Of a DNA stretch of 64,000 nt, positions 10,911 to 22,479 are shown one piece after another. A program made the translations under genes and the position numbers. Below the pieces are notes generated by a model, which was given only the letters and a program-made list of their open reading frames with translations, did no database searches and was not told the DNA's origin. The stretch lies in NCBI GenBank assembly GCA_007922225.1, contig ML680086.1:7939472-8003471 (forward strand). The letters run 5' to 3'. Within the stretch, counting starts at the first letter, position 1. Every line of letters starts with the position of its first letter. This stretch comes from Emydura subglobosa. Lineage: Eukaryota > Chordata > Testudines > Chelidae.

Positions 10911-13118
10911 GAGAATCACTTCCCTTAAGGCTAGGGGTTCAGATTGACCAGCTTGCATCAACTCAAACAAACATTGATACACTGAGACTTTGTCAAACTA
11001 AACACTGGTGGTTTTGTCCATCTCTATGTTAAACAGAACCAGGATGTGCTCATTAACTGAGCCCTGCAGTTTGGTATCCTCCACTGCAGTTTTGCTTGGA
11101 GATTTGAGCTTGACTCCAAAGGGGAATCTCTAGATAGCCTTTCCTTGCCTTCCCAAGGGACTCCTCTTCCAAACTAAACCTGTAGACATGGGGGATGGGG
11201 GTTGAAGCTCGCTGTGAATGGGGGAGTAGAGGGCTAGGAGGGAAAGTGATGGGAGCTACTGAGACTTGGTGTCCAGCTCCATGCTGGAAGGAGAGGTCCT
11301 GGTGGTTCCTACCTGCTCCCTGGGCTGACCCCAGGTACTACAGAAGCTGCTGCAGCTCCTGCAGGTCCTACTCTAGCCTTCAGCCTTCTTCCAATTATGA
11401 GGATGTTAGCCCTCCACTGCTCCCCCAGTTCCACTATCCCTGCCTGGACTTACATCCTCTTGACTCAGATGCCCTCTTACCTTATCTTCAGAGGGGTTCC
11501 AGAGGTTTGTTTTATGGGGAAGAAATAGCCCCCAGAGAAGAGCAAGGGAAGCCAACTGGGAGATGGAGGGTCACCAGCTTACCATGTGTCAGTGGAAAAC
11601 CTCAGCACATGTTCTCAAAATGCTCTTGAGCTAGGATTGAGTTTTGTGAATGAACTGAACCTTGAACCCAAAGTTCAACTGGAGTGAGTTTAGAATGAAT
11701 ATTTCACTCAATCCCATTTCCTTACCTCTGCCCCAAAATTTGGGGCTTTAGCTAGAATGGGCCATCGACCCAAACCACCTGTGGGTTTAGTTTTGCAAAA
11801 CCAAAACTACTTCTGGTTTTGCCCCTTCCTAGCAAATATTCCAGCATCAACATAGGAATGCTCCGTGCAGCACTGTTTTAGAAAATGATACAAGTATTTC
11901 AAGAAGAGGGATTGGCTGGGAAATGTGATACAGTGCATCTCATCTCCTGATGGTTATCTCAAACCCAATCCACATTGGTAATGATAAAATCAAAGTTTTC
12001 TTATATTCATATAAATAGTATAGGGGGAGCGGACAGCACCACCTAATGTTAAGGTTGTTTAGCACTTTCCATTAAAAGACCCCGTTTTCGGCTGCTTATA
12101 ATCTTGACCAGTGTGCAGTAAATTAGGCCGCACAAGGAGAATAAAATAATACTGAATAGCTGCTCACATTAAGTGAGTCGTATCCATCCTGCAAACAAGA
12201 CAGACCTGTGGAAAAAATATTATGTGATCATGCACTTAAAGACTGTATCCTAAAGCGTACACACAAGGACAACGTTAAGTCTGGCTTTTCCATGTCAGTG
12301 TACAGAGCTCTCAGTCTAGCACAAAAACCAAGTGTCTCCAAAAAATCAGCTGACAGCCAAATTCTGATATATCCTGCCAACTCGTTTGAACTCCAGTTGG
12401 TGGGCTTTTTCTATAACACTTTGATATATATGTATATATGAATGATTAGAAAACATAACTTTATTTTTAACTACAGCTGCCATGCTTCAACAATTCACCA
12501 CTTCACCAAGCACCAGGAGAGATGGCCTGGCAACAACACCTTGGGGTGCTTGGCTCAGAAGGGGCATGTATAACCAACTGGCATTGCTGGAATAGAAGCA
12601 CAGCACTCTGGTCTGACTCTTCTCCTTTAACGTGTACTGACAGGTAGCCAGCTGGGGGGAGCCAAGTGTTGAAAGATAGAGATACGCAGCTCGAGCACAA
12701 AAAGGGAGGTAACCCCCCCTGTCCTGTCAGCAGGTTGTGGGGAGTAGCAGTTGTTTAATTGTGTCTCACTACGCTTGGCTTTCCGAATCCAGCCCTATTG
12801 AACTATTCTAACAGCTGCTGAGAGGTGTTTTCATTCTTTATTCATATTTATCAGTGGTAGCAAATGCTGTGGAAAGTGACCCAGAATCATCAGCTCAGAT
12901 CCTGAACAGACTCAAGTCCCCCTTTACAGGTGATGGCTGTTTCTCCACTGAGTAAGGACTTCAGGATTGGGCTCCTACAAATTGGAGATGGAAATGACCT
13001 ACATAAGGCTAGTCTAGACTAGTGCTGTTAAAGCATTTACAATCCCCCTCATGTGGACACAGTAAAACTGGTATAAAAATGCTTCTATCGGTATAGTTTA
13101 TTTGCATACAAGATGGGG
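10911..13118. other. non-coding sequence
   Basis: A 144-codon plus frame at 11195-11629 lies in GC-richer sequence and has no domain motif, codon-bias signal or splice context that I can support. The rest is unique-looking. Confidence 0.45.
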
Positions 13119-13250
13119 ATGGATCATGTGATGATTTCCTGTTATGTTCATTCCCTCGGAAGCACTTGGCATTGGCCACAGTCAGAAGACAGGCTACTGG
13201 GCTGGATGGACCATTGGTCTGACCCAGAATGGCCGTTCTAATGGTCTTAC
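13119..13250 (+). mobile_element. CR1 LINE, 3' end fragment
   Basis: Reads GATCATGTGATGATTTCCTG, GTTCATTCCCTCGGAAGCAC, TTGGCATTGGCCACAGTC, then CTACTGGGCTGGATGGACC and ATTGGTCTGACCCAG, ending near TGGTCTTAC. This is the 3' UTR of the CR1 subfamily also seen at 52106-52260, 54741-54965 and 56218-56418. Confidence 0.88.
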
Positions 13251-14604
13251 GATAGTCCAGGGTTACAGTGTGGATTTTCTGATCCACATTCAGCAGCATT
13301 GATGCACTAATGATGGGGTTGGGGGAGGAAGAGGAGGCAAGGACAGAGGATGTGAAGGCTTTTTTACTGTGCTGTGGACTTCCTCACTTGAGCCTCAACC
13401 TGCCTAATGAGCCTATGCAAACAACAGGCATATGACATGTTTCAGAGACGGATCATTAGCTGGACATGGAAATCCAGGAACATCTGGTGCACTGGTGCTT
13501 CCTTTGACCTATTCTAAGTGGCCAGCAGCCAGATCTTTAGGGTACGTAACCCAGTAGTTCTCCCCTGCAGTGAGACAGAGCAGAGCAGATAATGGGCTGC
13601 TAACTCCCTCATTCCTATGTGCTTTTGAAGACAGGCAGTGGAAATGGAAGGGAATTTGCTGCACAAGGGCATGTAATAACAGTAAGTAGGGCAGAGAGTG
13701 GAACTGGGAAGCAGCGGGGGTGGAGAAGGCAAGGGAGGATGAGCAAGGACCCGAGGAGTATGAGGGTAGGGAGTATTATGAGCTAGCAGGCAGGAGACTG
13801 GTGTAGCAGTGGGGCAGAAACTGGCAGGCTGGAAGAGGCCCAGGAGGGGACAGGCAGGTGGGGGTGAGAAGATGGATCATCAGAAGACAGCTGCGGTAGC
13901 ATGGAGTGAAAGAGGAGAGGCAGGTGGGGGACTGGCAGAGAGGCAGAAGCAAGGATGGGGTTGCATCGTGAAGGTGAGCCAAGTAAGGGAACCTTATGGG
14001 GAGTGGCATCATTTGTTACCCTGTAGTTCAGAGTTCCAGTCATCCAATCAGGATGTCCAGAAGAGACTGTGTGGCTGTTGTGACCCATGACCCATTACAA
14101 ATAAAGCATAGTGAATAGCTGCAGCAAACAGCTTACAGACAACCCATAGGCGGTAAAGTGCTCTCATCCAGACTATGGGTTGTATGGTCAGTGGTATCAA
14201 ATCGATTTGCAGAAATCCTGGTCACTTCTGTGGGGAAAGGACTAAGTGCAGCTGAGTATTACTAACCCACGCAATTCTACCTGCTCTAATAACCATATTT
14301 AGAGCTACAGTACAATTCTATCATCTCTACAGAGACGGGTTGTGGATACTCCCTTTGCATTCTTCCCACACTAGTGCATCTGCCCAGCACAGGAAGGTGT
14401 TTATGTTAAGTTCTATATAAAGAAAAGACGTCATTAGCCTACGCCCCCTTTTCCAGTCAGCCTAAATGGAAACCAGGGACAACCATTACCATCCAGGATT
14501 CAGGAGTGCTCCCGGCTGTAACAGAATATGAATGGACCTGAAGGCTGGATTTTTCCCACTCTGTAGTTAATGGCCCCATACAGATTTATAACACTCAAAG
14601 CTAG
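13251..14604. other. non-coding sequence with a purine-rich tract
   Basis: From about 13680 to 13995 the plus strand is strongly G/A-rich (for example GGAGGGGACAGGCAGGTGGG), which produces antisense frames rich in Ser, Pro and Leu. These frames (13776-14012, 13783-14088 minus) are composition artefacts. No other structure recognised. Confidence 0.5.
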
Positions 14605-15532
14605 TTGGTGATCTGGAGGATGGGGTGGATTGCACCCTCAGCAAGTTTGCAGATAACACTAAGCTGAGGAGAGTGGTAGATATGTTGGAGGGTAGGGATA
14701 GGATACAGAGTGATGTACACAAATTAGAGGATTGGGCCAAAAGAAATCTGATGAGGTTGAACAAGGACAAGTGCAGAGTCCTGCACTTAAGATGGAAGAA
14801 ACCCATGCACTGCTCCAGACTGGGGATTAACTGGTTAGGCAGCAGTTCTGCAGAAAAAGACCTGGGAGTTACAGTGAACAAGAAGCTGGATATGAGTCAA
14901 CAGGGTTCCCTTACTGTCAAGAAGGCTAACAGCATACTGGGCTGCATTAGTAGGAGCATTGCCAGCAGATACAGGGAAATGATTATTCCCCTCTATTCAG
15001 CACGGGTGAGGCCACATCTGGAGTATTGTATCCAGTTTTGAGTACCCCACTTCAGGAAGGATGTGGACAAATTGGAGAGAGTCCAGCGGATGGCAGCGGA
15101 AATAATTAGAGGGCTGGAGCACATAACTTATGAGGAGAAGCTGAGGGAATGAGGCTTGTTCAGTCTGCAGAAGAGAAGAATGAGGGGGGATTTGATAGCA
15201 GCCTTCAACTACCTGAAGGGGAGTTCCAGGGAGGATGGAGCTAGGTGTTCTCAGTGGTGGCAGCTGACAGAACAAGAAGTAATGGTCTCAAGTTATAGTG
15301 GGGGAGGTCTATGTTGGATATTAGAAAACGCTTTTTCCGTAGGAGGGTGGTGAAGCACTGGAATGGATTACCGAGGGAGGTGGTGGAATCTCCATCCTTA
15401 GAGGTTTTTAAAGCCCAGCTTGACAAAGCCCTGGATGGGATGATTTAGTTGGGATTGGTCCTGCTTTGAGCAGGGGGTTGGACTAGATACCTTCTGAGGT
15501 CCCTTTCAGCCCTAATCTTCTATGATTCTAAC
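14605..15532 (+). mobile_element. CR1 LINE, 5'-truncated (RT domain to 3' end)
   Basis: The frame at 14625-15041 encodes the second half of the CR1 reverse transcriptase: CTLSKFADNTKLRRVV, then KLEDWAKRNLMRLNKDKC, EKDLGVTVNKKLDMS, and LYSARVRPHLEYCIQF. The catalytic FADD box reads FADN because its second Asp codon is AAC, so even an intact frame would be inactive. After a stop at 15039 the ORF2 tail continues with frame breaks (EKRRMRGDLIAAFNYLKGS, 15166-15225) to the 3' UTR, ending CTTCTATGATTCTAAC near 15532. It directly abuts a second CR1 piece. Confidence 0.95.
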
Positions 15533-16425
15533 TAGATAAAAGATAGGAAACAAAGGGTAGGAATAAATGGTGAGTTTCCACACTCAAGAGAGGTAAATAG
15601 CAGGGTCCCTTAAAGATCTGTATTGGGACCAGCGCTGTTCAATATATTCATAAATGATCTGGGAAAAGGGGTAAACAGTGAGGTGGCAAAGTTTGCAGAC
15701 AATTCAAAATTACTGAAATAGTTAAGTCCAAAGCTGACTGCGAAGAGTTACAAAGGGATCTCACAAAACTGGGTGACTGAGAAAGAAAATTGGACAGATG
15801 AAATTCAATGTTGATAAATGCACAAAGTCATGCACATTGGAAAAAGTTATCCCAATTATATATACAAAATGATGGGGGGCTAAATTTGCTGTTACCTCTC
15901 AAGAAAAAGATCTTGAAGTCATTGTGGATAGTTCTCTGAAAACATCCACTCAATGTGCAGCAGCAGTCCAAAAAAGCTAACAGGATATTAGGAACCATTA
16001 GGAAGGGACAGATAATAAGAGAGAAAATACCATAATGCCACTATATAAATCCATGGTACACCCACACTTTAAATACTGCATGGAGTTCTGGTCACCTCAT
16101 ATCAAAAAAGACATATTAGAATTGTAAAAGTACAGCAAAGGGCAACAAAAATGATTAGGGGTATGGAACAGCCTCCATATGAGGAGAGATTAAAAAAACT
16201 GGGACTGTTCATTTTAGAAAAGAGACAACTAAGGGAAGATATGATAGCGATCTATCAAGTCATGAATGGTGGAGAAAATGTTATGTACCCCTTCACATAA
16301 CACAAGAAGTAGGGGTCACATGATAAAATTAATAAGGAACATGTTTAAAATAAACATAAGGAAGTACTTCTTCACACAACACACAGTTTACCTGTGGAAC
16401 TCCTTGCCAAGGGACATTGTCTAGG
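15533..16425 (+). mobile_element. CR1 LINE, older subfamily, internal ORF2 fragment
   Basis: Sequence matching the CR1 RT region starts within about 80 bases: GTATTGGGACCAGCGCTGTT, CAATATATTCATAAATGATC and GCAAAGTTTGCAGACAATTC. It runs through the ORF2 tail to CCTGTGGAACTCCTTGCC near 16390-16420. It carries many frameshifts. The 3' UTR is missing and is replaced by a MITE fragment. Its subfamily differs from the younger element at 14605-15532, whose 3' end is joined to its interior, so the young copy probably inserted into the old one. Confidence 0.88.
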
Positions 16426-16500
16426 AGGTGTGATTTTTTCACCATGCACAGCCAATGTAGCTACGCTGGCATAACTTGTAGTGCAGACCAGGCCATGGTC
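16426..16500. mobile_element. hAT-like MITE fragment
   Basis: CAATGTAGCTACGCTGGCAT followed by AACTTGTAGTGCAGACCAGG matches the end of the GTCTACAC-type MITE described at 10619-10910. The other half is absent. Confidence 0.55.
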
Positions 16501-17299
16501 TTGATCCAGGAGTAGATATAAATTGTGGCCTACAATGCCCCCTTCCAGTTCGGTGTTTCCACTGAAGCACCTTTTTTTACTCTGCCACCTGACTATTCCA
16601 CACAGCCTCTGCATAACAGAGATTGCCAACTGGGGGCAACCGAGTACCAACTTTCTTAGATCAACCTACAGCATGTCCAGAGCCAGCCAAACTCATTTCA
16701 CATGTGATCTGGGCAGTATTTTAACTCATTTCCACTAGCCTTTCATCACTGTGTGCAATGCAACAGCCCATCAGCCAGCCAGCCAGCCAGCCCCCTCCTC
16801 ACTCCCCGTGTCTTCTTTTGATGCCGTGGTAATTTCAGCCTTAATGTATTAAAAATATAATTTTTCATGAGCCGTTTCCCAGCTGTCATTGTGATCCTAT
16901 CACAGCAGGATGCTCAGCAGTGTAATCACATCTCGGCTGCTTCTCGACATGATGCCAGCACAGTTGCAGCAGCTTAGCTTTATTATGTTGAACATTTGGA
17001 CTAAGTTATTTAAAGCTTGTGCGAGGTGGCCTCTGATTAGAGAGCTGCTTCAGCTTTTGATCTAAAAAACGATGCTTTCATGCTAAAGGTCTCCCAACTG
17101 AGTTTGAATTACCCTGCCATATTCTTCACATTACTGTTGATTACAGTATGGGCTGAAGCCTGGAGATATCCAGAACCAGCTCTTAACTGGAACTTCTCCC
17201 AGGCCGGGGGAGGCAATCTGAGCTCATCCGGAAGAGGGACACGTGATCATGTTTAATATGAATGATTATTAATTAATTAAAGGCTGGTCAGTAAGGTGT
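16501..17299. other. non-coding sequence; possible conserved element at 16840-17060
   Basis: A run of the 4-bp word CAGC/CAGCCAGC lies at about 16771-16791. From 16840 to 17060 the sequence is free of recognised repeats, with balanced composition and motifs such as TTATTTAAAGC and TCTGATTAGAG; it could be a conserved regulatory element. This is inference only. Confidence 0.35.
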
Positions 17300-17400
17300 G
17301 GCTGCATTGTACTAGGTTTTGTGCACCCGTTAGAGTAGGATACAGTCCCTGCCTTGGAGACCTTACAAACCAAAGACAGATACAAACAGATGCAGATAAC
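17300..17400 (+). repeat. L2/MIR-type tail fragment
   Basis: GCATTGTACTAGGTTTTGTGC, GGATACAGTCCCTGCCTTGG and AGACCTTACAAACCAAAGAC follow the order of the L2-like repeat usually read as 'tgtgctaggcgctgtacaaac ... cagtccctgcccc'. Degenerate. Confidence 0.6.
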
Positions 17401-17825
17401 AAAACATAAGAAGTGACCAGAACCTTTCCTCAGGATCATCCAAAAAGACCCTGCTCTTCATTTCTCCTTTGACTTATAACCTAGCAGTGTTTCCCTTTTT
17501 CTACAGCCATCCAGAAGGCTCTGCTTCCTCCCAATCCATAGGCAGCAGCTGCAAGGAGAAATGGAGTGAGGTTGTGGGTGGTACCACAAGAGAATTGTGG
17601 GCTGGGTGGGAGCCTCAGATTTTGGGGAACTTCCCATAAATATCCCAGCAGGGCTTTTTCTGAACTAGCACTAACTTTTGGTTAGGAGATGCCATTACTT
17701 GAGCAATACCCATAGCACAAGCAGCACTCAGATAAGAAATGCTATAGATAGAGAGAGATAAATATAGATGGGATACATATGAGGATAGATGGGCAGAAAG
17801 ATAGATTTCCCATTTGTGAGATGCT
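17401..17825. other. unique-looking non-coding sequence
   Basis: Nothing recognised except GATA-rich words near 17740-17800 leading into the microsatellite. Confidence 0.5.
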
Positions 17826-17828
17826 TTA

Positions 17829-17872
<44 letters not shown>

Positions 17873-17880
17873 TATATTAA
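17826..17880. repeat. (TA)n microsatellite
   Basis: About 50 bases of near-perfect TA dinucleotide. It produces an artefactual minus-strand frame of Tyr-Ile repeats. Confidence 0.98.
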
Positions 17881-19109
17881 TATGGAAGCCAGAGGAAGTT
17901 AAGCAGAAATCTACCTATATACCTACCTATGCATCACCGTAATATCTAAGTGCCTTCCACATAAATATCAACAGCAGTAGTGAAGTTCCTAGAGGATCTC
18001 ATATAGTCTCTGGCACTTCTCCCTTAATTGGGTCAAAATTCCGCTTGGGGGAAGGTTTTCTGGTAGGGTTTCTTTTTTGGTAAGGATTTGAAAATAGAAG
18101 GGGCTGTTTGTGTTGTGAGTCTGTTTCATATGACTGGCTTTCTCAAAGATGAAGGCTTTGCAGCGTTTCCTAGAGACGGTCACATTCTGGTTTTCCTTGA
18201 CCTCCTTTGGAAGTTTGAATCCCCTCGACAGAGAATGCTTTGTCCCCAGCTCTCATGTGATTCATCCAGGCCTTTGTGATCTGCACTGACCCAGGAGCAT
18301 AGCCATCATGGCGGCTCAGAGATCAGAATTCAGCCTTTGATTTTAGATGGGGCTTGATCGATTAATTGCAAATATCTTGGATCAAAGCGTAAGGTCCTTA
18401 CTCCATTTTCTCTGAATTCAGCCTGAAAAAGAACTGAGTAAAAATGAAGGACCTTGGGATTTGGCCCCTTAAGTATAAGAATATGAAAGGTCATCTCTTG
18501 AGAGGTGCTGAACGCTGTGCAAGTACCTGCGGGTCCCACAATAAACCTCTTTCCAGGGGTGGAGTGGCTCAGTTACCCATGAGTGACCCAGGGAAGAGGA
18601 GCACTGAACATGTGCTGTGCATTCCTTCCTGTCCAGCTGCGGAGCGGGGCTCTTTGCAGGCCAAATGGATCAGGTGGCCTGAAAATAGTGTCCCCCCCAA
18701 AAAAAAACCCCAGCCCTGGGTCAGGAAGAATCATGCTGAAGATGACTCCCTGCTGCTGGCAAGTGGCAGGACGGAGGAGGACTCACAAGCCAGAGTCAGT
18801 GGGATGGAAGCCGTTCCCATTCCTCTCTCCTGCCCCTACTAGAGCCACATGGGATTTACTGCAGAATGACGGAGGGAATGACCCCCCATGACTTCAGCAG
18901 AGAGGGGAGAGGAGACACATTAGACTCCTTGGGGGAACGAAAATGGTTTACATGTTTTCTCTCCCCTAGGCAGCTCCATGGCTGCTAGCTGTAGAGGGCA
19001 TGGATCCCACCCTTCCCCCTTCTGCTGTACCAAACAGACCACACTCAGTGTGCATCACCCCAGTGCATGGCTCACTGGGGCTTACCCAGACGTACTGACA
19101 TGAAGATCT
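17881..19109. other. non-coding sequence
   Basis: An inverted pair, CTTGGATCAAAGCGTAAGG / AAGGACCTTGGGATTTGGCC, lies near 18375-18465 and may be a decayed palindromic repeat. Overlapping frames at 18444-18842 and 18583-18891 show no motif. Confidence 0.4.
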
Positions 19110-19202
19110 GATTGTCAGCTCTTCGAAGCAGGAACCTTGTTGTCACATCTGTGTGTAAACCACCTAGCCCAGCGCTGGTGCTGTAGATACTTAGGAGCTG
19201 AA
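19110..19202 (+). repeat. L2-like tail
   Basis: GATTGTCAGCTCTTCGAAGC, AGGAACCTTGTTGTCACATC and CACCTAGCCCAGCGCTGG match the typical L2 3' tail order. Confidence 0.65.
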
Positions 19203-19889
19203 AGCTCAGGCTATTTCACTGCTCTTGAATTGAAATGGTAAACACTTGCTCTGATCAAAGCAGACCACCAGCTCTAGCCTACCCTTAATGCAGGCCCAAA
19301 ACCCAACGCTGCCTTCTCTGTCCAGCTCCACTTCTAATGCCGCTTAACAAGTTTAGAGAGGATCTGCTTAAATATGCTGGGTCCAGGTTCACCTCTGGCG
19401 TCACACTATTGACGTCAATGCAGTTGTACCAGGGATGAATCAGGGATGCTAGTCAATTTAAGCTGAAATTAGCCAGGGTCTTTGGAAAGTGTCGGTGCCG
19501 GAGGGATTTGTAGTAATTTCATGGCCAATTAAAACAATTGCATAAACCCCACTATCATGGAAAATGTGATGCTGTCCCTCCAATTTATTTGCGTCTTCTA
19601 CTAGATTCAAAGACAAAGGTTTCCGTGCATCGTAAGTATTGCTGCTTCTCTTTATATCAATAAGTGGTGACGAGTTGAAGCCTATAGGGCAGAGCTTCTT
19701 GCTGGTAGCTTACCAGGAGCTAAATCATTACATGGTACTGGCACCTCTTCCTTACTCCCAGCTGCTAAACTGTATGAAAGGATAGCTAATAATACAAGGA
19801 ATAGTCACCTAATATTACTTCTCCATGGCAACGCATGCTGTAGTTATTATCATGAACTGCATTTTTATTCAAGTAATGGCTAACGGTCC
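19203..19889. other. non-coding sequence with a palindromic-repeat core
   Basis: ATTGACGTCAATG at about 19409-19421, with CACTATTGACGTCAATGCAG around it, belongs to the same palindromic-repeat group as families A and B. Otherwise unique. Confidence 0.4.
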
Positions 19890-20112
19890 CAGGTGAAATC
19901 AAGGCCTCCCTGTGCTCAGTGCTGTACACACAGTGTGTGAGAGAGAGTTGGTACCCCAAAGACCTCAATCTAAATAGAGACAGCAGATGAAGGGTGTCAA
20001 GTGAATCAGAGGCAGAGAGAGGTGCAGTGCCCTGCCCTAGGTCACAGTGGCAGAGCCAGGACTAGACCCTAGCTCTCCTGATTCCCACACCAATGATCTA
20101 TCTACGGGATCC
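19890..20112. repeat. L2/MIR composite
   Basis: The first part, TGTGCTCAGTGCTGTACACA, ACCCCAAAGACCTCAATCTA, is L2-like. The second, GCAGTGCCCTGCCCTAGGTC, AGTGGCAGAGCCAGGACTAG, ACCCTAGCTCTCCTGATTCC, is the antisense MIR end. Orientation of the composite is left open. Confidence 0.65.
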
Positions 20113-20319
20113 CGCTGCCACAGGCCTTGTTTGTGATTGCAAATGACAGAGGAAGTGTCTATTAAGATGTGGCCCATGCCTCTGACATCAGTCTCCCAGC
20201 AGCTGCTGATTTCCAGCTGTATCTCTTGTATCTCTTGTATCAGTCTGTTAAGTGTGGAATTGTATTGGTTTTCTAATTACCTAACCCTAATGTGCAACAA
20301 CTTGGTCACATGGCTGTCC

Positions 20320-21158
20320 ATTAATTGCAACAACTGGCCTTGGTTGGTTTGGAAACCTTGAGTCTTCTTGTTCTGGATCTACCATCTGTAGATGTTGCTT
20401 TGTTGATTATTCTTTCAGAGAAACAAAGTGTAGATATTGGCAGTTTCTGTTGAACTCTGCACGCTTGGTTTTGGTCACATATGATGAGTGCTGATTCTAT
20501 TTCTTTACAATAGCTGTATTGTTCCATCTTTTTTTTGCATCCAGTTTGTCACACACATGGTGACGTTCTAGACCCTGAAATTTTCTAACTGAGTGACATC
20601 TGTTGTAAAAGTGTTTCTAAGCTCTTTTAGCCATTTTATCTGATTTGGCTACTTTCTTCATGTTTGTCCACTTTGAAAATAGACTCACTTCCAAAGTTGG
20701 AACAGTTGTTCTGTGTTGTCTTCCCGTCTGTTGTGTTGGACTATATCCAGCACCTGCTATTGGTGTTGCTCTGTAATTCAGAAGAACGAGGAATGGATCT
20801 TCATGCTGTAGGAATTTTTTGACTGTCTGTATAGCTGTCTCAGCCTCTCCATTTGCTTGTGGGTAATGTGGGCTGCTAGTAATATGATCTTGTTTAATCT
20901 TGTCTAATAAGTTTTTGTTCAGAATGACAAATTCTGCTGCAGTGAATTGTGGCCCATTGTCCATCACTAGTTATTCTGAAATACTGAAATAAGCACAAGT
21001 GCACTTCAGATTCTCGATAACACTGCAACATGTTATGTCTTCCAAGTTATGTGTTATTTCTATATACCTGAAAAAATAGTCCATGACAAGGTAATGATAT
21101 CCTCTGAATTCGCATAAATCTGCAGGTAGCCTCTTCCAAAGTCTGTCTGGTAGAGGTG
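20320..21158 (-). pseudogene. Ty3/gypsy integrase (C-terminal half), degenerate
   Basis: The minus strand encodes an integrase catalytic core and C-terminal region. It begins at the proline-rich linker just before the core (PLPDRLWKRLPADLCE), then YHYLVMDYFFRYIEI with the first catalytic Asp. MDNGPQFTAAEF (about 20930-20967) carries the second Asp, followed by ITSSPHYPQANGEAETA with the conserved Glu. The tail has NYRATPI and a basic C-terminus ending near 20321. Stops and frameshifts interrupt it, for example before MDNGPQF and after SDKMAKRA. The HHCC zinc-binding half, RNase H and reverse transcriptase are missing upstream. The type is that of vertebrate gypsy elements. Confidence 0.92.
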
Positions 21159-22461
21159 TATTTACATTGTATGGTTCAACGTTGTCTCTTAATTTGTACT
21201 GGATCTATTTTCAAAGGTCCAATATAATCAAATACACTCCATTGAGTTCTTCCTCCTTTTTCAATAGGCCCATCATGGCTGCCACAACGTAGCTGAGAAG
21301 GTTGTTGGTCTTTGATCCTTTGGTGACATCCAATCTGAATGCATGGCTTTTTGCTTTTGTAAGTTGTTTCTGTGGTGAACCGGTCCATAACATTCAGAGT
21401 TCCTCCAGGGCTAGTCAGAGCTGTGTCAGGTGTGGGAGGGGCTTAAGATGATTGTAAGTCCCTTCTGAGATGACTGTGATGTCAGTTCCTGAGTCACTAG
21501 CCTTGTCATGAATCTTCACTTTCACTCTCCAGGCAGGCTGTAGGTCATCACAAGTGATATATCCCAGAAACAATGGCTCTTGAGTGTCTGTAATATGAGT
21601 CAACTGCCTGAATGCTGTGGTGCAGCAAACAGCTGCAAAATGTCCATATTTCATGCAATTATTACAGCCTGCACCTCTGGTTCAACATGCATCATCTCTT
21701 GGGGTATGACTTTTTCCACACCTTGTGCATGCAGGCTGGAGTTTGTCTCTCTTCACCTGGTAGAACTCTCTTCTTGCTTCAGGGGTTTTATGGTAATGAC
21801 TTTTAACACTCAGGTATCTGTTTACAGTTTCTAAGCTAATTTCAGGTTTTTCAAGTTTGTCAAATTGCTCTAGGTACTGCTGTCTCACCAGCTCAGACTG
21901 CTTTGCTCCCTGCATAGCTGTGCTGTGACTAGCATTAAGTCGGTCTTCAGGTATAGCTACTGTGCAAGGCTTTTATCTGTTTACCCAATGACCAGCCTGT
22001 CTCTGATAATTTCAGGTTTTGCATTCCCCAAATCACAGTTTTCAGCCATTGTATGCAGAGTTCTATAAATCTTTCAACATTTTCCTCTAATTCTTGGTTT
22101 CTCTGGTGAAAACATGATCTTTTAGAAACTACATTTCTCTGAAGTATGCATCAAACAGAGACAGAACCCTTTCCTAGCCATCCTTGTGACTGTCTTCAGT
22201 AAATTCAAAGGATTTAAAGATAGGCTGTGCCTGCTTCTGCATAGCATAAATTAAAGACAATACCTTTAAATCTCAAGTGTCTTTGTGGAACTTGGTGGCA
22301 ATGCAAAATCTTGAAAAATATTGTTTCCAGTCTGTCCATTGTGAAGGTTTCTCAAAACTGAAGTTCATTGGGGTATTGAACAGTGGCTTGTGGAAGAGAT
22401 CCTGCAATCTTTGTTGTTTTGTTCCTGCTGTGTTGGGCTGGGGATCAATTCCTGTACCCAC
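21159..22461 (-). pseudogene. Ty3/gypsy gag-protease region, degenerate
   Basis: Reading on the minus strand, gag starts near 22461 with NFSFEKPSQWTDWKQYF, the capsid start typical of this gypsy group. Two zinc knuckles follow: CTRCGKSH at about 21700 and CNNCMKYGHFAAVC (CX2CX4HX4C) at about 21635. The two are separated by an in-frame TGA. The protease carries DSGTDITVISE (about 21470-21505), an active DSG site of the retroviral aspartic type. After it comes the protease-RT linker, ending at VEPYNVNT near 21159, which is the normal start of reverse transcriptase. There the frame jumps straight to integrase. Several stops make it non-functional. Confidence 0.9.
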
Positions 22462-22479
22462 AGCTGAGCACCCAATAAC

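Noticed and set aside
11195..11629. 144-codon plus-strand frame, the longest in the window
   Set aside because: No domain motif, no splice or promoter context, biased by GC-rich local composition; not a recognisable protein.
13776..14088. Ser/Pro/Leu-rich minus-strand frames
   Set aside because: Caused by the purine-rich plus strand at 13680-13995.
14567..14881. Minus-strand frame of 104 codons
   Set aside because: Antisense shadow of CR1 reverse transcriptase.
17615..17869. Minus-strand frame of Tyr-Ile repeats
   Set aside because: Direct product of the (TA)n microsatellite.
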